Source: an uncultured Spartobacteria bacterium
Lineage (GTDB): Bacteria > Verrucomicrobiota > Verrucomicrobiia > Chthoniobacterales > Terrimicrobiaceae
DNA length: 20,401 nt
Direction of reading: 5' to 3'
Assembly: GCA_937960895.1 (NCBI GenBank)
Contig: CALCJD010000066.1
Location: 1 to 20,401, forward strand
Shown in pieces: positions 14,042 through 20,401 of the stretch. Positions within the stretch are counted from its first letter, which is position 1, and every line of letters begins with the position of its first letter. The notes under the pieces are model-generated. The model was not told where the DNA came from. It did no database searches and worked only from the letters and a program-made list of their open reading frames with translations. Position numbers and translations under genes: made by a program.

Positions 14042-14060
14042 TGACATCCGGAAGATGTCA
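14042..14060. other. Short hairpin between the lptF/G-family gene and rplK
   Basis: TGACATC (14042-14048) pairs with GATGTCA (14054-14060), 7 bp with a 5-base loop, 19 bases past the permease stop codon. On the minus strand it is followed by A residues, not T, so it does not look like a terminator for the permease. On the plus strand only TTTG follows. Function unknown; it could be an operator or a 3' stabilising structure. Confidence 0.45.
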
Positions 14061-14079
14061 TTTGTCGTGACGGCCCGGG

Positions 14080-15189
14080 TTATTTCTTGGTCAGTCGCCA
14101 GAAAAGAATGCCTCCCAGCGTCATGAACAGAATGTTGGGAATCCAGATCAGGAACGTCGGGTGGGCCGCCGGCACGCTGCGGAAGGTATCCGCCATGATG
14201 ATGAAGAAAAAGTAGGTGAAGGCCACCGCAAGGCTGAGGGCAAACCCGACGGAGGTCTCCTTCCGATGCGTGGTGATTCCCAGCGGGATGGCGATGAGGG
14301 CAAAGGCAAAACAGGCCAGCGAAGCCGAAAAGCGTTTGTTCAGCTCCACGTGGGCTTCGAGCAGTTTTCCGTCCGCGCCGTTTTCGATGTATTCGAGCAG
14401 CTCCGGCACCGGGTAGGAACTCAGGCGGCGGGAGCCGAGGTGTTCCTTGTAGAAGCGGTCCAGGGTGATGGGAAAAACGCCCTCGGTAATGGTCATTCCC
14501 TGCCGGATCTTGGAGATGTCGCGCGGCGCCTTTTCGTCCCGCTGTTCGAATCGCGCGTCCTTCAGATAAACCAGAAGGCGGGTGTTCTCCGGATCCGGCT
14601 TGAGGATGCCCTCCCGGGCGTGAATCATCTTGAGGGGTTCGTTCACGTCGTTGATCTCGAACATGATCAGGTTCTTCAGGACATCCCCCTCCTTCGATCC
14701 CACGTAAATCCGCCGGTCCGGAAAATCGTCCACCACCTCATCGCCCTTGAACAGGGCGGCCGGATTGCTCGTAACGAGCTCGGTGAGCGTGCGGGTGATC
14801 TTCTGCTCGGCCCAGGGCGCCACCTCGATGTTGATCCAGCAGCAGACGGCGGTCAGAAAAATCGCGACCAGGAACACCGGCGCGCTCACCCGCTGGATGC
14901 TCACCCCGTTGGCCTTCAGGGCGATCAGTTCGTTGTCGGCGGAGATCCGGCCAAACACCAGCAGCAGGGCGGTCAGAAATCCCCAGGGGATTGTGAAGGT
15001 GAGCGAGAAGGGCAGTCCGAGCAGCATGAACATGAGGACCGTCGAAATCGGAATGTCCGGATTGTTGATGACGATCTCCAGAAGTTCCTTGATGGCTTTG
15101 CCCAGCACGAGCACGAGGCTCAACACGATCACGCCGAACAACGCCGTCGCGATCACACTGCCGCCTACATATCGATCAATGATCTTCAT
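14080..15189 (-). CDS. LptF/LptG-family (YjgP/YjgQ) permease
   Basis: Predicted 369-residue inner-membrane permease of the LptF/LptG family. Two such subunits with the ATPase LptB extract lipopolysaccharide from the inner membrane and push it onto the LptC-LptA bridge. The layout is typical: three N-terminal membrane segments (about 11-33, 49-80, 101-122), a periplasmic beta-jellyroll-like region (about 125-280, including 'RRIYVGSKEGDVLKNLIMFE' and 'EGILKPDPENTRLLVYL'), and three C-terminal segments (about 285-305, 312-333, 343-364). The N-terminus MKIIDRYVGGSVI and 'FGRISADNELIALKANGVS' match the family. I cannot separate LptF from LptG by eye, and the partner is not adjacent, although the two are usually neighbours. 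It implies a diderm, probably LPS-bearing, cell. No Shine-Dalgarno; start 15189 is the first methionine. Confidence 0.9.
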   Translation of the reverse strand: MKIIDRYVGGSVIATALFGVIVLSLVLVLGKAIKELLEIVINNPDIPISTVLMFMLLGLPFSLTFTIPWGFLTALLLVFGRISADNELIALKANGVSIQRVSAPVFLVAIFLTAVCCWINIEVAPWAEQKITRTLTELVTSNPAALFKGDEVVDDFPDRRIYVGSKEGDVLKNLIMFEINDVNEPLKMIHAREGILKPDPENTRLLVYLKDARFEQRDEKAPRDISKIRQGMTITEGVFPITLDRFYKEHLGSRRLSSYPVPELLEYIENGADGKLLEAHVELNKRFSASLACFAFALIAIPLGITTHRKETSVGFALSLAVAFTYFFFIIMADTFRSVPAAHPTFLIWIPNILFMTLGGILFWRLTKK

Positions 15190-15272
15190 CCAAAAGTCGA
15201 CCAGTGAACGTGAGAGACGAAGGGCACGTAAAGGTTATTCTCCCGGGATGGGCCAGGTTTTTCGGCCGGAGA

Positions 15273-16523
15273 TCACCAGAATCCGACCGCCTTGCGCTCC
15301 GTCTCGCCCGACTGCACAAAGTCGTTTTGGCGCAGCCAGGATTCCACCCCGGTGAGGTGCAGGGCGCCCCACGGAATGATGATCCGGCGATAGTCCTTGA
15401 GCGAGGCCTGAATCTCCGCGACGAGGTGGTCGTTGCGGGCATGCAGGATGTCCTGGATCACCTGATGCTGCGCCGCCTCGTCGTTGAGCGGACCGGACGA
15501 TTCGGAAAATTTTTTCAGAAAAGCCTGCCAATCCTCGGCTTGGAACAGGCTCATCACGGCGAGCACAAAGGCAATGGTCTTGGGATGGAATGTGCCCACA
15601 TCGACGTCGGCGTGCACAAAGTCCAGCGAACCCGGCTCCCGTTCCGGCATCTCGGAATACCGGAATTCCCTGGAGGCCTGCTCACGGTGACGCCGCAGGC
15701 CGGCGGCCACCCGGTCCATGAACACACTGTCCTCCTGTGCGGAGATCTTCAGCATGCTGGCCAGGCGGGAGTAGGTCAGTTTGTTTTCCCCCAGAAGGTT
15801 TTGGTGGTCCGTCACACCTTCCACCAGCACCACCGAGGGCACATCGGGATCGGCAGCGGGAAGCAGGTCGGTGTAAAATTCCTCCTCGGCGATGTGCATC
15901 ATGCCGGCCAGACGCACCTCCCGGTCGCCCGCCTGAAACCGGCGCTCCACGAGGTAGATGCCGTCCGGCCGCAGTTTCACATACCCGCCGCTGAGCGTCT
16001 CCAGTTCCTCCGCCAGACCGGTGAAGAGGGCCACGACGGCAAAGACCACAAACAGCGCCGCGGTCACAGGCGCGGCAATCAGGAGATGCCGCCAGGAAAA
16101 GGCGCGCCGGTCCGCGGCGGCAAACGGCCGCCCTTCCGGACTGCGGAAATAGACAAACAACAGGGTGGCGAGGGCAAGTTGGAGAAGGGAAACCCAAAGC
16201 ATCACCTGGGGAACCTTGAAGAATCCCAGCGGGAACCCCTGGGCCAGCCCGCCCCACCAGGTGAAGAGAATCAGCGGAACCAGAACCCTTTTGGGAGCCC
16301 GCGGCGTGAACGCCACGACCAGAGCCGCCACGAGGCTCATGAGAATGACCAGCACGGACAGGCCGGTTCGCACCCCGGTGAGCAGGGAGGGCTGCCCCCT
16401 GAAAATCGATTCGTCCGCGAGGGAAAGCACGCCGTCCGCCAGGAAGGCCATCCAGAAAACGTTCGTTAGGACTCGGACCACGAGCCGCAATCGTAGCACA
16501 GCCTGGCCGAACCTCAAATGCAC
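15273..16523 (-). CDS. Multi-pass membrane protein with C-terminal TraB/Tiki-like domain
   Basis: About 416 residues if translation starts at GTG 16523. The frame extends upstream into the preceding gene, and TTG 16517 or ATG 16451 are alternatives. The N-terminal part has about five membrane segments (roughly 15-35, 53-72, 80-98, 108-126, 147-168). The rest looks soluble and carries TraB/GumN/Tiki-clan marks: a first GxxH in 'VRLAGMMHIAEEEFY' (207-210), a conserved glutamate in 'VVLVEG' (E235), and a second GxxH in 'IIIPWGALHLTGVESWL' (386-389). In Tiki proteins the paired GxxH and glutamate bind metal for proteolysis; in bacterial and TraB members the activity is poorly defined. The arrangement, catalytic residues next to a membrane bundle, suggests a membrane-linked hydrolase, by inference. 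The gene lies 13 bases after the ASH/FN3 gene, so co-transcription is likely. A large antisense frame is rejected. Confidence 0.78.
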   Translation of the reverse strand: MHLRFGQAVLRLRLVVRVLTNVFWMAFLADGVLSLADESIFRGQPSLLTGVRTGLSVLVILMSLVAALVVAFTPRAPKRVLVPLILFTWWGGLAQGFPLGFFKVPQVMLWVSLLQLALATLLFVYFRSPEGRPFAAADRRAFSWRHLLIAAPVTAALFVVFAVVALFTGLAEELETLSGGYVKLRPDGIYLVERRFQAGDREVRLAGMMHIAEEEFYTDLLPAADPDVPSVVLVEGVTDHQNLLGENKLTYSRLASMLKISAQEDSVFMDRVAAGLRRHREQASREFRYSEMPEREPGSLDFVHADVDVGTFHPKTIAFVLAVMSLFQAEDWQAFLKKFSESSGPLNDEAAQHQVIQDILHARNDHLVAEIQASLKDYRRIIIPWGALHLTGVESWLRQNDFVQSGETERKAVGFW

Positions 16524-16536
16524 ATTTTTTTGGGGG

Positions 16537-18366
16537 TCAGGGATGGATTTTGGCCAACCGTTCCGCGTCCGCGCGGGCCTCCGCCTCCTGCCGGCGGCGG
16601 ATCCGGACCACGGCATACCCCACCAGACCGGCCCCGGCGGCCGCTCCGACCCACCACAACCACCGCCACGACGGCGCCCGGGGGGTGACCAGGCGCAGGG
16701 TTTCGGAGGGCCGGGAGCGCCGTCCGGTTTCGTCCAAGCTCACCACCCGCAGATACCAGGTGGCTCCGGGAGGCAGGTTGTCGAGCAGGGCCACCACCTC
16801 CCCGGATTCCTCGCGGAAGTTCGCCCCCTGCCATTTGTTCCAACGGAAGGCCGGACGGCCGGAGACGTCCCTTTCGACCGTGCGATATTCCAACAGGGGC
16901 GTCACCGCGTTGGGGGCCGGTTTTTTCCAGCGCAATTCAACCGTCTTGCGGGAAAGCGCCTGCGTCTGGATTTTTTCCACCGGGGGAAGGGAATTGAAGG
17001 TTTCCGTCGTCATCTCCGCCGGACCCGCCGGCGCCGGACGCCCCCCCTCCCCTCCTCGGGGCGGTGACGCCGGTTGCGGCGTCGCGGACCCGGCCGCCGC
17101 CGGAGCCACTCCCTCCGCCCGCAATGGAATGTTTTGTCCGCCCGGCGCACCCTCGAGCCCCAGGAGAATCCCGCCCCGATAATTCCCGGCGTCGGTCAGT
17201 TCGAGCTCCACCTCAAAAGCCCGCCTCTCCCCGGGCGCCAGCACCACAGGATTCGGATCCGGAATCACCAGCGCCGACTTCGGAACCTCCAGCCGGACCC
17301 GCGCCGGGGAACCGCCTTCGTTCCACAGGGTCAGCGTCCGCCGAACCGGGGAGCGGAGCGCCATTTCGCCGAAATCCAGTCCCTCCGCCGGCTCAAACCG
17401 CAGCAACGGCGGCACGGCCGAAACCCGCAGAGGCAGGCTGTGCTGAAAACCCTCACTCTGCAGATCCACGCGATCCTCCAGGGCGCCCGAAAAATTCTCC
17501 TTCGTCCGCAGGTCCACGGACACCTCCCCCTCGGCCGGCACGGTGATTTCCTCGGGGCCCTCCACCTGTTCCGGAAGGGAAAGGTCCACCATGCGGTCGG
17601 CCGATGTGCGATTGCGCACGATCAGGTGGCCCGCGCGAACCGTCTTCCCGGGGGCGGCGTCCAGCACCACTTCACCCTCCGGCTCGAACTCGAGCGGCGC
17701 CCTGGCGCCGGCGGAAAGGACAACGCTGGAGCGTGGGTCATGACTGAAGAGCAGCCGCGCGGTGAACTCCCCGGCGTCAGACGGGGCAAATTGGACGAGA
17801 ACCTTTTTCTCCTCCTTCCGGCCGAGGCGGTATTCGGGCGAACCCAGGATCATCCAGGGTTCGGACACCACGATCCGCCCCGCCAGGGATCCCCCCCCCG
17901 TGTTGCGGATCACCAACTCCTCGGTGCGCTTCTGACCCACCCAGACCTGCCCGAAATCCAGGGCATGGACCACCGAAAGGGCCGGCGGTTCCTCCGAGAT
18001 GGCGATATGCACGGTGGCCGGTGCCGAAACCGGCGTGCCAACGCCCTGCACGGCATAGGTGAAGCTGTCATACGTGACCGCGGACTTTTCATCGTGGTAA
18101 TAAGTGACCACGGCCGTCTTGCGGCTGGTGAACTGGATCTGCCCCAGCCGCCCGTGTTTCGGCGGCTTTCGGATCAGAAATTTCAACTGAGTCGGCGCCC
18201 GTCCGATCGCGCGCAGGGGAATCTCCACGGGCCGGCCCCGGAACGTGCCGACATTTTGCGTCTGGGGCATCGGCGGGGGCGGCGGGGTGGGTTCCTCCTT
18301 GGGCGCGGCGTGAGCCACGGCCAATCCGAGCAGCCATCCCCAAACCAATTTGCGCCAGAAGGTCAT
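16537..18366 (-). CDS. Secreted, membrane-anchored protein with ASH-like and fibronectin III domains
   Basis: 609 residues from ATG 18366. The signal peptide is clear: a basic start, 'LVWGWLLGLAVAHA', likely cut after A20, then a proline-rich stretch. Residues about 38-125 ('RKPPKHGRLGQI', 'YDSFTYAVQ') resemble cadherin/VCBS-like repeats. Residues about 133-225 form an ASH/HYDIN-type domain ('LDFGQVWVGQKRTEELVIRN'), a less clear beta domain follows (226-318), and a second ASH-like one covers 322-420 ('GLDFGEMALRSPVRRTLTLW'). After a Pro/Gly-rich linker (421-450) comes a fibronectin III-like domain (about 458-562), one membrane segment (about 567-588) and a basic, alanine/glutamate-rich tail. 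The bulk should lie outside the cytoplasmic membrane. A G9 tract in the coding strand (17891-17899) sits inside the first ASH domain. Function unknown; structural scaffolding or adhesion are plausible. The start is chosen for the signal peptide; the frame is open far upstream, antisense to the transpeptidase gene. Confidence 0.85.
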   Translation of the reverse strand: MTFWRKLVWGWLLGLAVAHAAPKEEPTPPPPPMPQTQNVGTFRGRPVEIPLRAIGRAPTQLKFLIRKPPKHGRLGQIQFTSRKTAVVTYYHDEKSAVTYDSFTYAVQGVGTPVSAPATVHIAISEEPPALSVVHALDFGQVWVGQKRTEELVIRNTGGGSLAGRIVVSEPWMILGSPEYRLGRKEEKKVLVQFAPSDAGEFTARLLFSHDPRSSVVLSAGARAPLEFEPEGEVVLDAAPGKTVRAGHLIVRNRTSADRMVDLSLPEQVEGPEEITVPAEGEVSVDLRTKENFSGALEDRVDLQSEGFQHSLPLRVSAVPPLLRFEPAEGLDFGEMALRSPVRRTLTLWNEGGSPARVRLEVPKSALVIPDPNPVVLAPGERRAFEVELELTDAGNYRGGILLGLEGAPGGQNIPLRAEGVAPAAAGSATPQPASPPRGGEGGRPAPAGPAEMTTETFNSLPPVEKIQTQALSRKTVELRWKKPAPNAVTPLLEYRTVERDVSGRPAFRWNKWQGANFREESGEVVALLDNLPPGATWYLRVVSLDETGRRSRPSETLRLVTPRAPSWRWLWWVGAAAGAGLVGYAVVRIRRRQEAEARADAERLAKIHP

Positions 18367-18382
18367 GGAATCTCGTTGCGAA

Positions 18383-18399
18383 AATCGCCGCCAGCGATT
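18383..18399. promoter_or_regulatory. Palindrome in the divergent intergenic region
   Basis: AATCGC (18383-18388) and GCGATT (18394-18399) are perfect inverted arms with a 5-base centre, in the middle of the 60-base gap between the two divergent genes. It could be an operator shared by both or part of a transcript leader. No clear -35 or -10 boxes are seen on either strand in this gap. Confidence 0.35.
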
Positions 18400-18426
18400 A
18401 AGCGGAGGGGCATTCGTGTCATCACA

Positions 18427-19056
18427 ATGACCAGCGCCACACTCTCGGAAAGCAAACTTCCCGCCCTCCTGGCCCTCGTGCTGGCGGTGTGTTTCTGCGG
18501 CCCCCTCTGGGCCCAGCAACAAACCGGCGCAACCCCGGCGCCCCGGAAGCAAAAGAAAGCCTCCGAGCTCATCCGCAAGCAGGAGCCGCCCAAGGTGCAT
18601 CCGAGAGTGTTGGAAAAAGCCACGCCGGAAAATGTCTCCATCTCCATCTCCCTGGGCAAGCAAAGAGCTTATTTCCTCGTCGGGGACGAAATCGCCATCG
18701 ACACGCCGATCTCCTCGGGAAAACGCGCCGGCATGACCCCCAAGGGCACCTTCAAGGTCACCCAGAAAAACAAGGACCACCGCTCCAACATCTACGGCGA
18801 CTTCATCGATCCCCGCACCGGCCGGGTGGTCCGCGCCGGCATCAGCACCAAAATCGATTCGGCGCCCAGCGGCACCGTCTATCGCGGCGCGCCCATGCGC
18901 TGGTTCATGCGCCTCACCGACACCGGCATCGGCCTGCACACAGGCATCCTCCCCGGCTATCCGGCCTCCCACGGCTGCATCCGCCTGCCGGAGGAAATCG
19001 CCCGCCTCTTTTTTGAAAATTCCCGCTTGGGCACGGTGGTGACCATCGGGGACTGA
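18427..19056 (+). CDS. Secreted L,D-transpeptidase (YkuD family)
   Basis: 209 residues from ATG 18427, with a signal peptide (hydrophobic 'LPALLALVLAVCFCGPLWA', probable cut after A29) and a basic linker (about 30-60). The YkuD/ErfK catalytic domain (about 70-209) has 'VSISISLGKQRAYFLVGDEI' at its start, 'TPKGTFKV', and the active-site block with H171 in 'GLHTGILPGYPASHGCIRLP', where C184 is the predicted nucleophile next to H182. Known chemistry: these enzymes make 3-3 crosslinks in peptidoglycan or attach proteins to it; which one cannot be told here. Length is near that of minimal YkuD proteins, and there is no LysM or other wall-binding domain. The frame is open upstream to 17074, but that part lies antisense to the ASH/FN3 gene and lacks homology. 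GGAGGGG lies too far upstream (about 18 bases) to be a normal ribosome site. Confidence 0.93.
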   Translation: MTSATLSESKLPALLALVLAVCFCGPLWAQQQTGATPAPRKQKKASELIRKQEPPKVHPRVLEKATPENVSISISLGKQRAYFLVGDEIAIDTPISSGKRAGMTPKGTFKVTQKNKDHRSNIYGDFIDPRTGRVVRAGISTKIDSAPSGTVYRGAPMRWFMRLTDTGIGLHTGILPGYPASHGCIRLPEEIARLFFENSRLGTVVTIGD

Positions 19057-19303
19057 CGATCCGGTTTCCGCCGGGCGACCACGCGCGGAGGGGGGGGACA
19101 ATCCCGGATTTCCGACCGGATGGCTCCGGAACACCCAAAGGCAGCGGGACGCCGGCACAAAGGCGGGCGCCAACATCAACCACCTTAACCAACATCAATC
19201 ACCTCCCCGACGGGCAGGAAGGTTCCCGGGCCTGGCAGGGACTCCCGGGAGGCTCCCAACGGGACCCCAACCAAATTCCACACCCGATCGTTCCCCCGGA
19301 ACA
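19057..19303. other. Gene-free stretch between the transpeptidase and PEP-CTERM genes
   Basis: Between the two convergent stop codons are 309 bases without a gene. I see a 14-base direct repeat with one mismatch, CAACATCAACCACC (19171-19184) and CAACATCAATCACC (19190-19203), with a 19-base period, about 115 bases after the transpeptidase gene. There is also a GC-rich stretch with CCCGGG repeated near 19220-19250. The rest up to the terminator at 19304 shows nothing I recognise. Confidence 0.5.
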
Positions 19304-19338
19304 AAAAAAGGGGAAAGACGTCCGTCTTTCCCCTTTTT
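19304..19338. terminator. Bidirectional intrinsic terminator
   Basis: AAAAAGGGGAAAGACG (19305-19320) pairs perfectly with CGTCTTTCCCCTTTTT (19323-19338), a 16-bp stem with a tight loop and flanking A and T runs. On the minus strand it is followed by TTTTTTT and starts 28 bases after the PEP-CTERM stop codon, so it ends that gene. On the plus strand TTTTT closes the stem, 250 bases after the transpeptidase stop, so it may serve both convergent genes. Confidence 0.92.
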
Positions 19339-19365
19339 ACAATCGTCCCCGGAAGAAACGGGGCG

Positions 19366-20274
19366 TCAATAATGCGCCCTGCGACGCATGAAGAGCACCA
19401 GACAGGCCCCCATGCTGAAAAGCAGGACCGATCCCGGCTCCGGAATCGGATTCAGGGCGGCACTCGAAAGGTCGGCATAGGTCGCCGACGCCCCGCCGTT
19501 AATCGTCCCCACCGGTTCCGCCGTCAACGGATCAACGATGACCCAGTTCGTTCCCGAACGAACCAGAAGATTGCCCACCGGATCGAAGAACAGCTGCCCG
19601 CCGCCATTCAGCCCCGTGTCCCCAATGAGGGTAAAGGTGGGGGTCGTGGTTTCAATGGTGAGGTCAATCGAACGAAGCTCTCCGTTCGTGCTCAGAATGT
19701 ACATGATCCCGCTGGGATCAATGGCCACATCACCCAACCCCCCGGCGGGATTGATGTTGCCGAAAGGTTTGCTGATCGTGTCAACCGAGCCGTCCGGATT
19801 GAAGGTGATTTTGACGATACCGACCGCCGAAGGCGAGCCGCTCGGCTCGTCGTCATACAAATAATAACTTCCGTTCCAGAACGACGCTCCCCCGGAAGAA
19901 TACCCCACCACGTTGAGGCCGCTGTAGAGAAGCACCTCCCCGCCCAGATCGAAATCCCAGGCATACAGCGCGGTGATATTGCCGTCGCCCAACCCCTTGG
20001 TGTAGAGCAGACGATTGTTCAGGGCATCGGTTGCCAGATGGTTCCCGTGGGCGTTGGCAGTCAAAATGGAATTCGAAAGAACAACGCGCGTTTCGTAATC
20101 CGTAAACCCATACAACGTATGGTCTTGGATCCCGAAGCCAATATAGTTGTAGACACTATCCGCCCATCCGGTGTTGACCGAAAACAGGCTCGATACCGCC
20201 GCGACCGACAGAGCTGCCAAAGTTTTTCCCGGCACAGCCCAAATCCAGGAAAATTCAGTGAGTTGCTTTTTCAT
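19366..20274 (-). CDS. PEP-CTERM sorting-domain protein, beta-propeller-like
   Basis: 302 residues. An N-terminal signal peptide (hydrophobic 'TLAALSVAAVSSLFSV', likely cut after 'GWA' near 38) and a C-terminal PEP-CTERM tail (275-302: 'NPIPEPGSVLLFSMG', membrane segment, then RRR) show export followed by exosortase (EpsH-type) processing, so this genome should encode an exosortase elsewhere. The mature part has repeated short beta-rich motifs ('VAIDPSGIMYILSTNGELRS', 'LFFDPVGNLLVRSG', 'LYAWDFDLGGEVLLYSG'), suggesting an NHL- or WD-like propeller; ligand and role are unknown. Family knowledge links PEP-CTERM proteins to extracellular polysaccharide or biofilm matrix. GGAG lies only 2 bases before the ATG at 20274, unusually close. 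Base composition looks less GC-rich than the ribosomal genes. Confidence 0.9.
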   Translation of the reverse strand: MKKQLTEFSWIWAVPGKTLAALSVAAVSSLFSVNTGWADSVYNYIGFGIQDHTLYGFTDYETRVVLSNSILTANAHGNHLATDALNNRLLYTKGLGDGNITALYAWDFDLGGEVLLYSGLNVVGYSSGGASFWNGSYYLYDDEPSGSPSAVGIVKITFNPDGSVDTISKPFGNINPAGGLGDVAIDPSGIMYILSTNGELRSIDLTIETTTPTFTLIGDTGLNGGGQLFFDPVGNLLVRSGTNWVIVDPLTAEPVGTINGGASATYADLSSAALNPIPEPGSVLLFSMGACLVLFMRRRAHY

Positions 20275-20311
20275 ATCTCCTTTTGCGTTTCTATTGCTGA
20301 GTTGCAGGCTG

Positions 20312-20327
20312 TGTGAAACGTCTCACG
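20312..20327. promoter_or_regulatory. CRP/FNR-like palindrome upstream of the PEP-CTERM gene
   Basis: TGTGA-N6-TCACG matches the CRP consensus TGTGA-N6-TCACA at nine of ten fixed positions. It lies 38-53 bases before the PEP-CTERM start. If the -10 candidate at 20373-20378 is used, the site would be downstream of the transcription start and therefore repressive. This is a consensus match only; the cognate regulator is not in the window. Confidence 0.45.
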
Positions 20328-20372
20328 CCTCTAAGTGCGCCGGCACGGTGGCAGAGGAATGAGGGAGTGACA

Positions 20373-20378
20373 ATAATA
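20373..20378 (-). promoter_or_regulatory. Possible -10 box for the PEP-CTERM gene
   Basis: TATTAT on the minus strand matches five of six bases of TATAAT. The matching -35 position falls at the very edge of the window and reads AAGGCA, a poor match, so the assignment is weak. No sigma54-type -24/-12 pair with correct spacing is seen, although such promoters are known for some PEP-CTERM genes. Confidence 0.25.
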
Positions 20379-20401
20379 AAATGCAATTGGTTGTTTGCCT
20401 T

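Noticed and set aside
14042..14060. Hairpin as terminator of the LptF/LptG-family gene
   Set aside because: On the minus strand it is followed by an A run, not T, so it lacks the feature of an intrinsic terminator.
12562..14070. A 502-codon plus-strand frame opposite rplA and rplK
   Set aside because: The same antisense effect; rplA and rplK are unmistakable on the minus strand.
15204..16469. A 421-codon plus-strand frame opposite the TraB-like gene
   Set aside because: Rich in H, G, R and Q without recognisable motifs, while the minus-strand frame has membrane segments and paired GxxH motifs.
17074..18426. A long upstream extension of the L,D-transpeptidase frame
   Set aside because: It is antisense to the ASH/FN3 gene and shows no homology; the signal peptide begins exactly at the ATG at 18427.
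18367..19179. An upstream extension of the ASH/FN3 protein frame
   Set aside because: It is antisense to the transpeptidase gene; a clean signal peptide starts at 18366.
20275..20401. Sigma54 (-24/-12) promoter for the PEP-CTERM gene
   Set aside because: A GGCA...TTGC pair exists near the window end, but its spacing is 13 bases between GG and GC, not 10.

Overview
The window is a GC-rich bacterial chromosome segment, mostly core information-processing genes with a cell-envelope flank. A Verrucomicrobiota (PVC group) origin is my best inference. It rests on a PEP-CTERM protein in a diderm context (LptF/LptG-family permease), the near absence of Shine-Dalgarno sequences, and an RpoC with an SI3-like insertion. 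No 16S rRNA is present, so this is not proven.

Layout, left to right. (1) Positions 1-267, plus strand: the 3' end of a ComEA-like helix-hairpin-helix gene, overlapping tail to tail with a SufE gene. (2) 246-1612, minus: a rhodanese followed by SufE, a likely sulfur-transfer pair. (3) 1701-13396, minus: one long transcription unit, in order of transcription rplA, rplJ, rplL, rpoB, rpoC, rpsB, tsf. It has a candidate sigma70-type promoter at 13369-13396 and a strong intrinsic terminator at 1701-1734. (4) rplK (13513-13938) lies just upstream but is cut off by an intrinsic terminator at 13447-13481. secE and nusG, the usual upstream partners, are not here. (5) 14080-18366, minus: an LptF/LptG-family permease, a multi-pass membrane protein with a TraB/Tiki-like domain, and a large secreted, membrane-anchored protein with ASH-like and fibronectin III-like domains. 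(6) 18427-19056, plus: a secreted L,D-transpeptidase, divergent from the ASH/FN3 gene. (7) 19366-20274, minus: a PEP-CTERM-anchored secreted protein with its own terminator and a CRP/FNR-type palindrome upstream.

The core operon supplies the L1, L10 and L12 ribosomal stalk proteins, S2, EF-Ts and the RNA polymerase beta and beta' subunits. Two linkages that are separate in E. coli and B. subtilis are joined here: rpoBC and rpsB-tsf. The spacers carry notable structure: a 9-bp tandem array forming two hairpins (rpsB/tsf), a near-perfect long hairpin (rplL/rpoB), a run of hairpins (rplJ/rplL) and a terminator followed by a promoter (rplK/rplA). None of the core genes has a Shine-Dalgarno; four share the pentamer CCACT just upstream of the start.

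The best candidates for something undescribed are the ASH/FN3 plus TraB-like membrane pair and the CCACT-type leaders. I see no defence system, transposon, prophage, CRISPR array or RNA gene.
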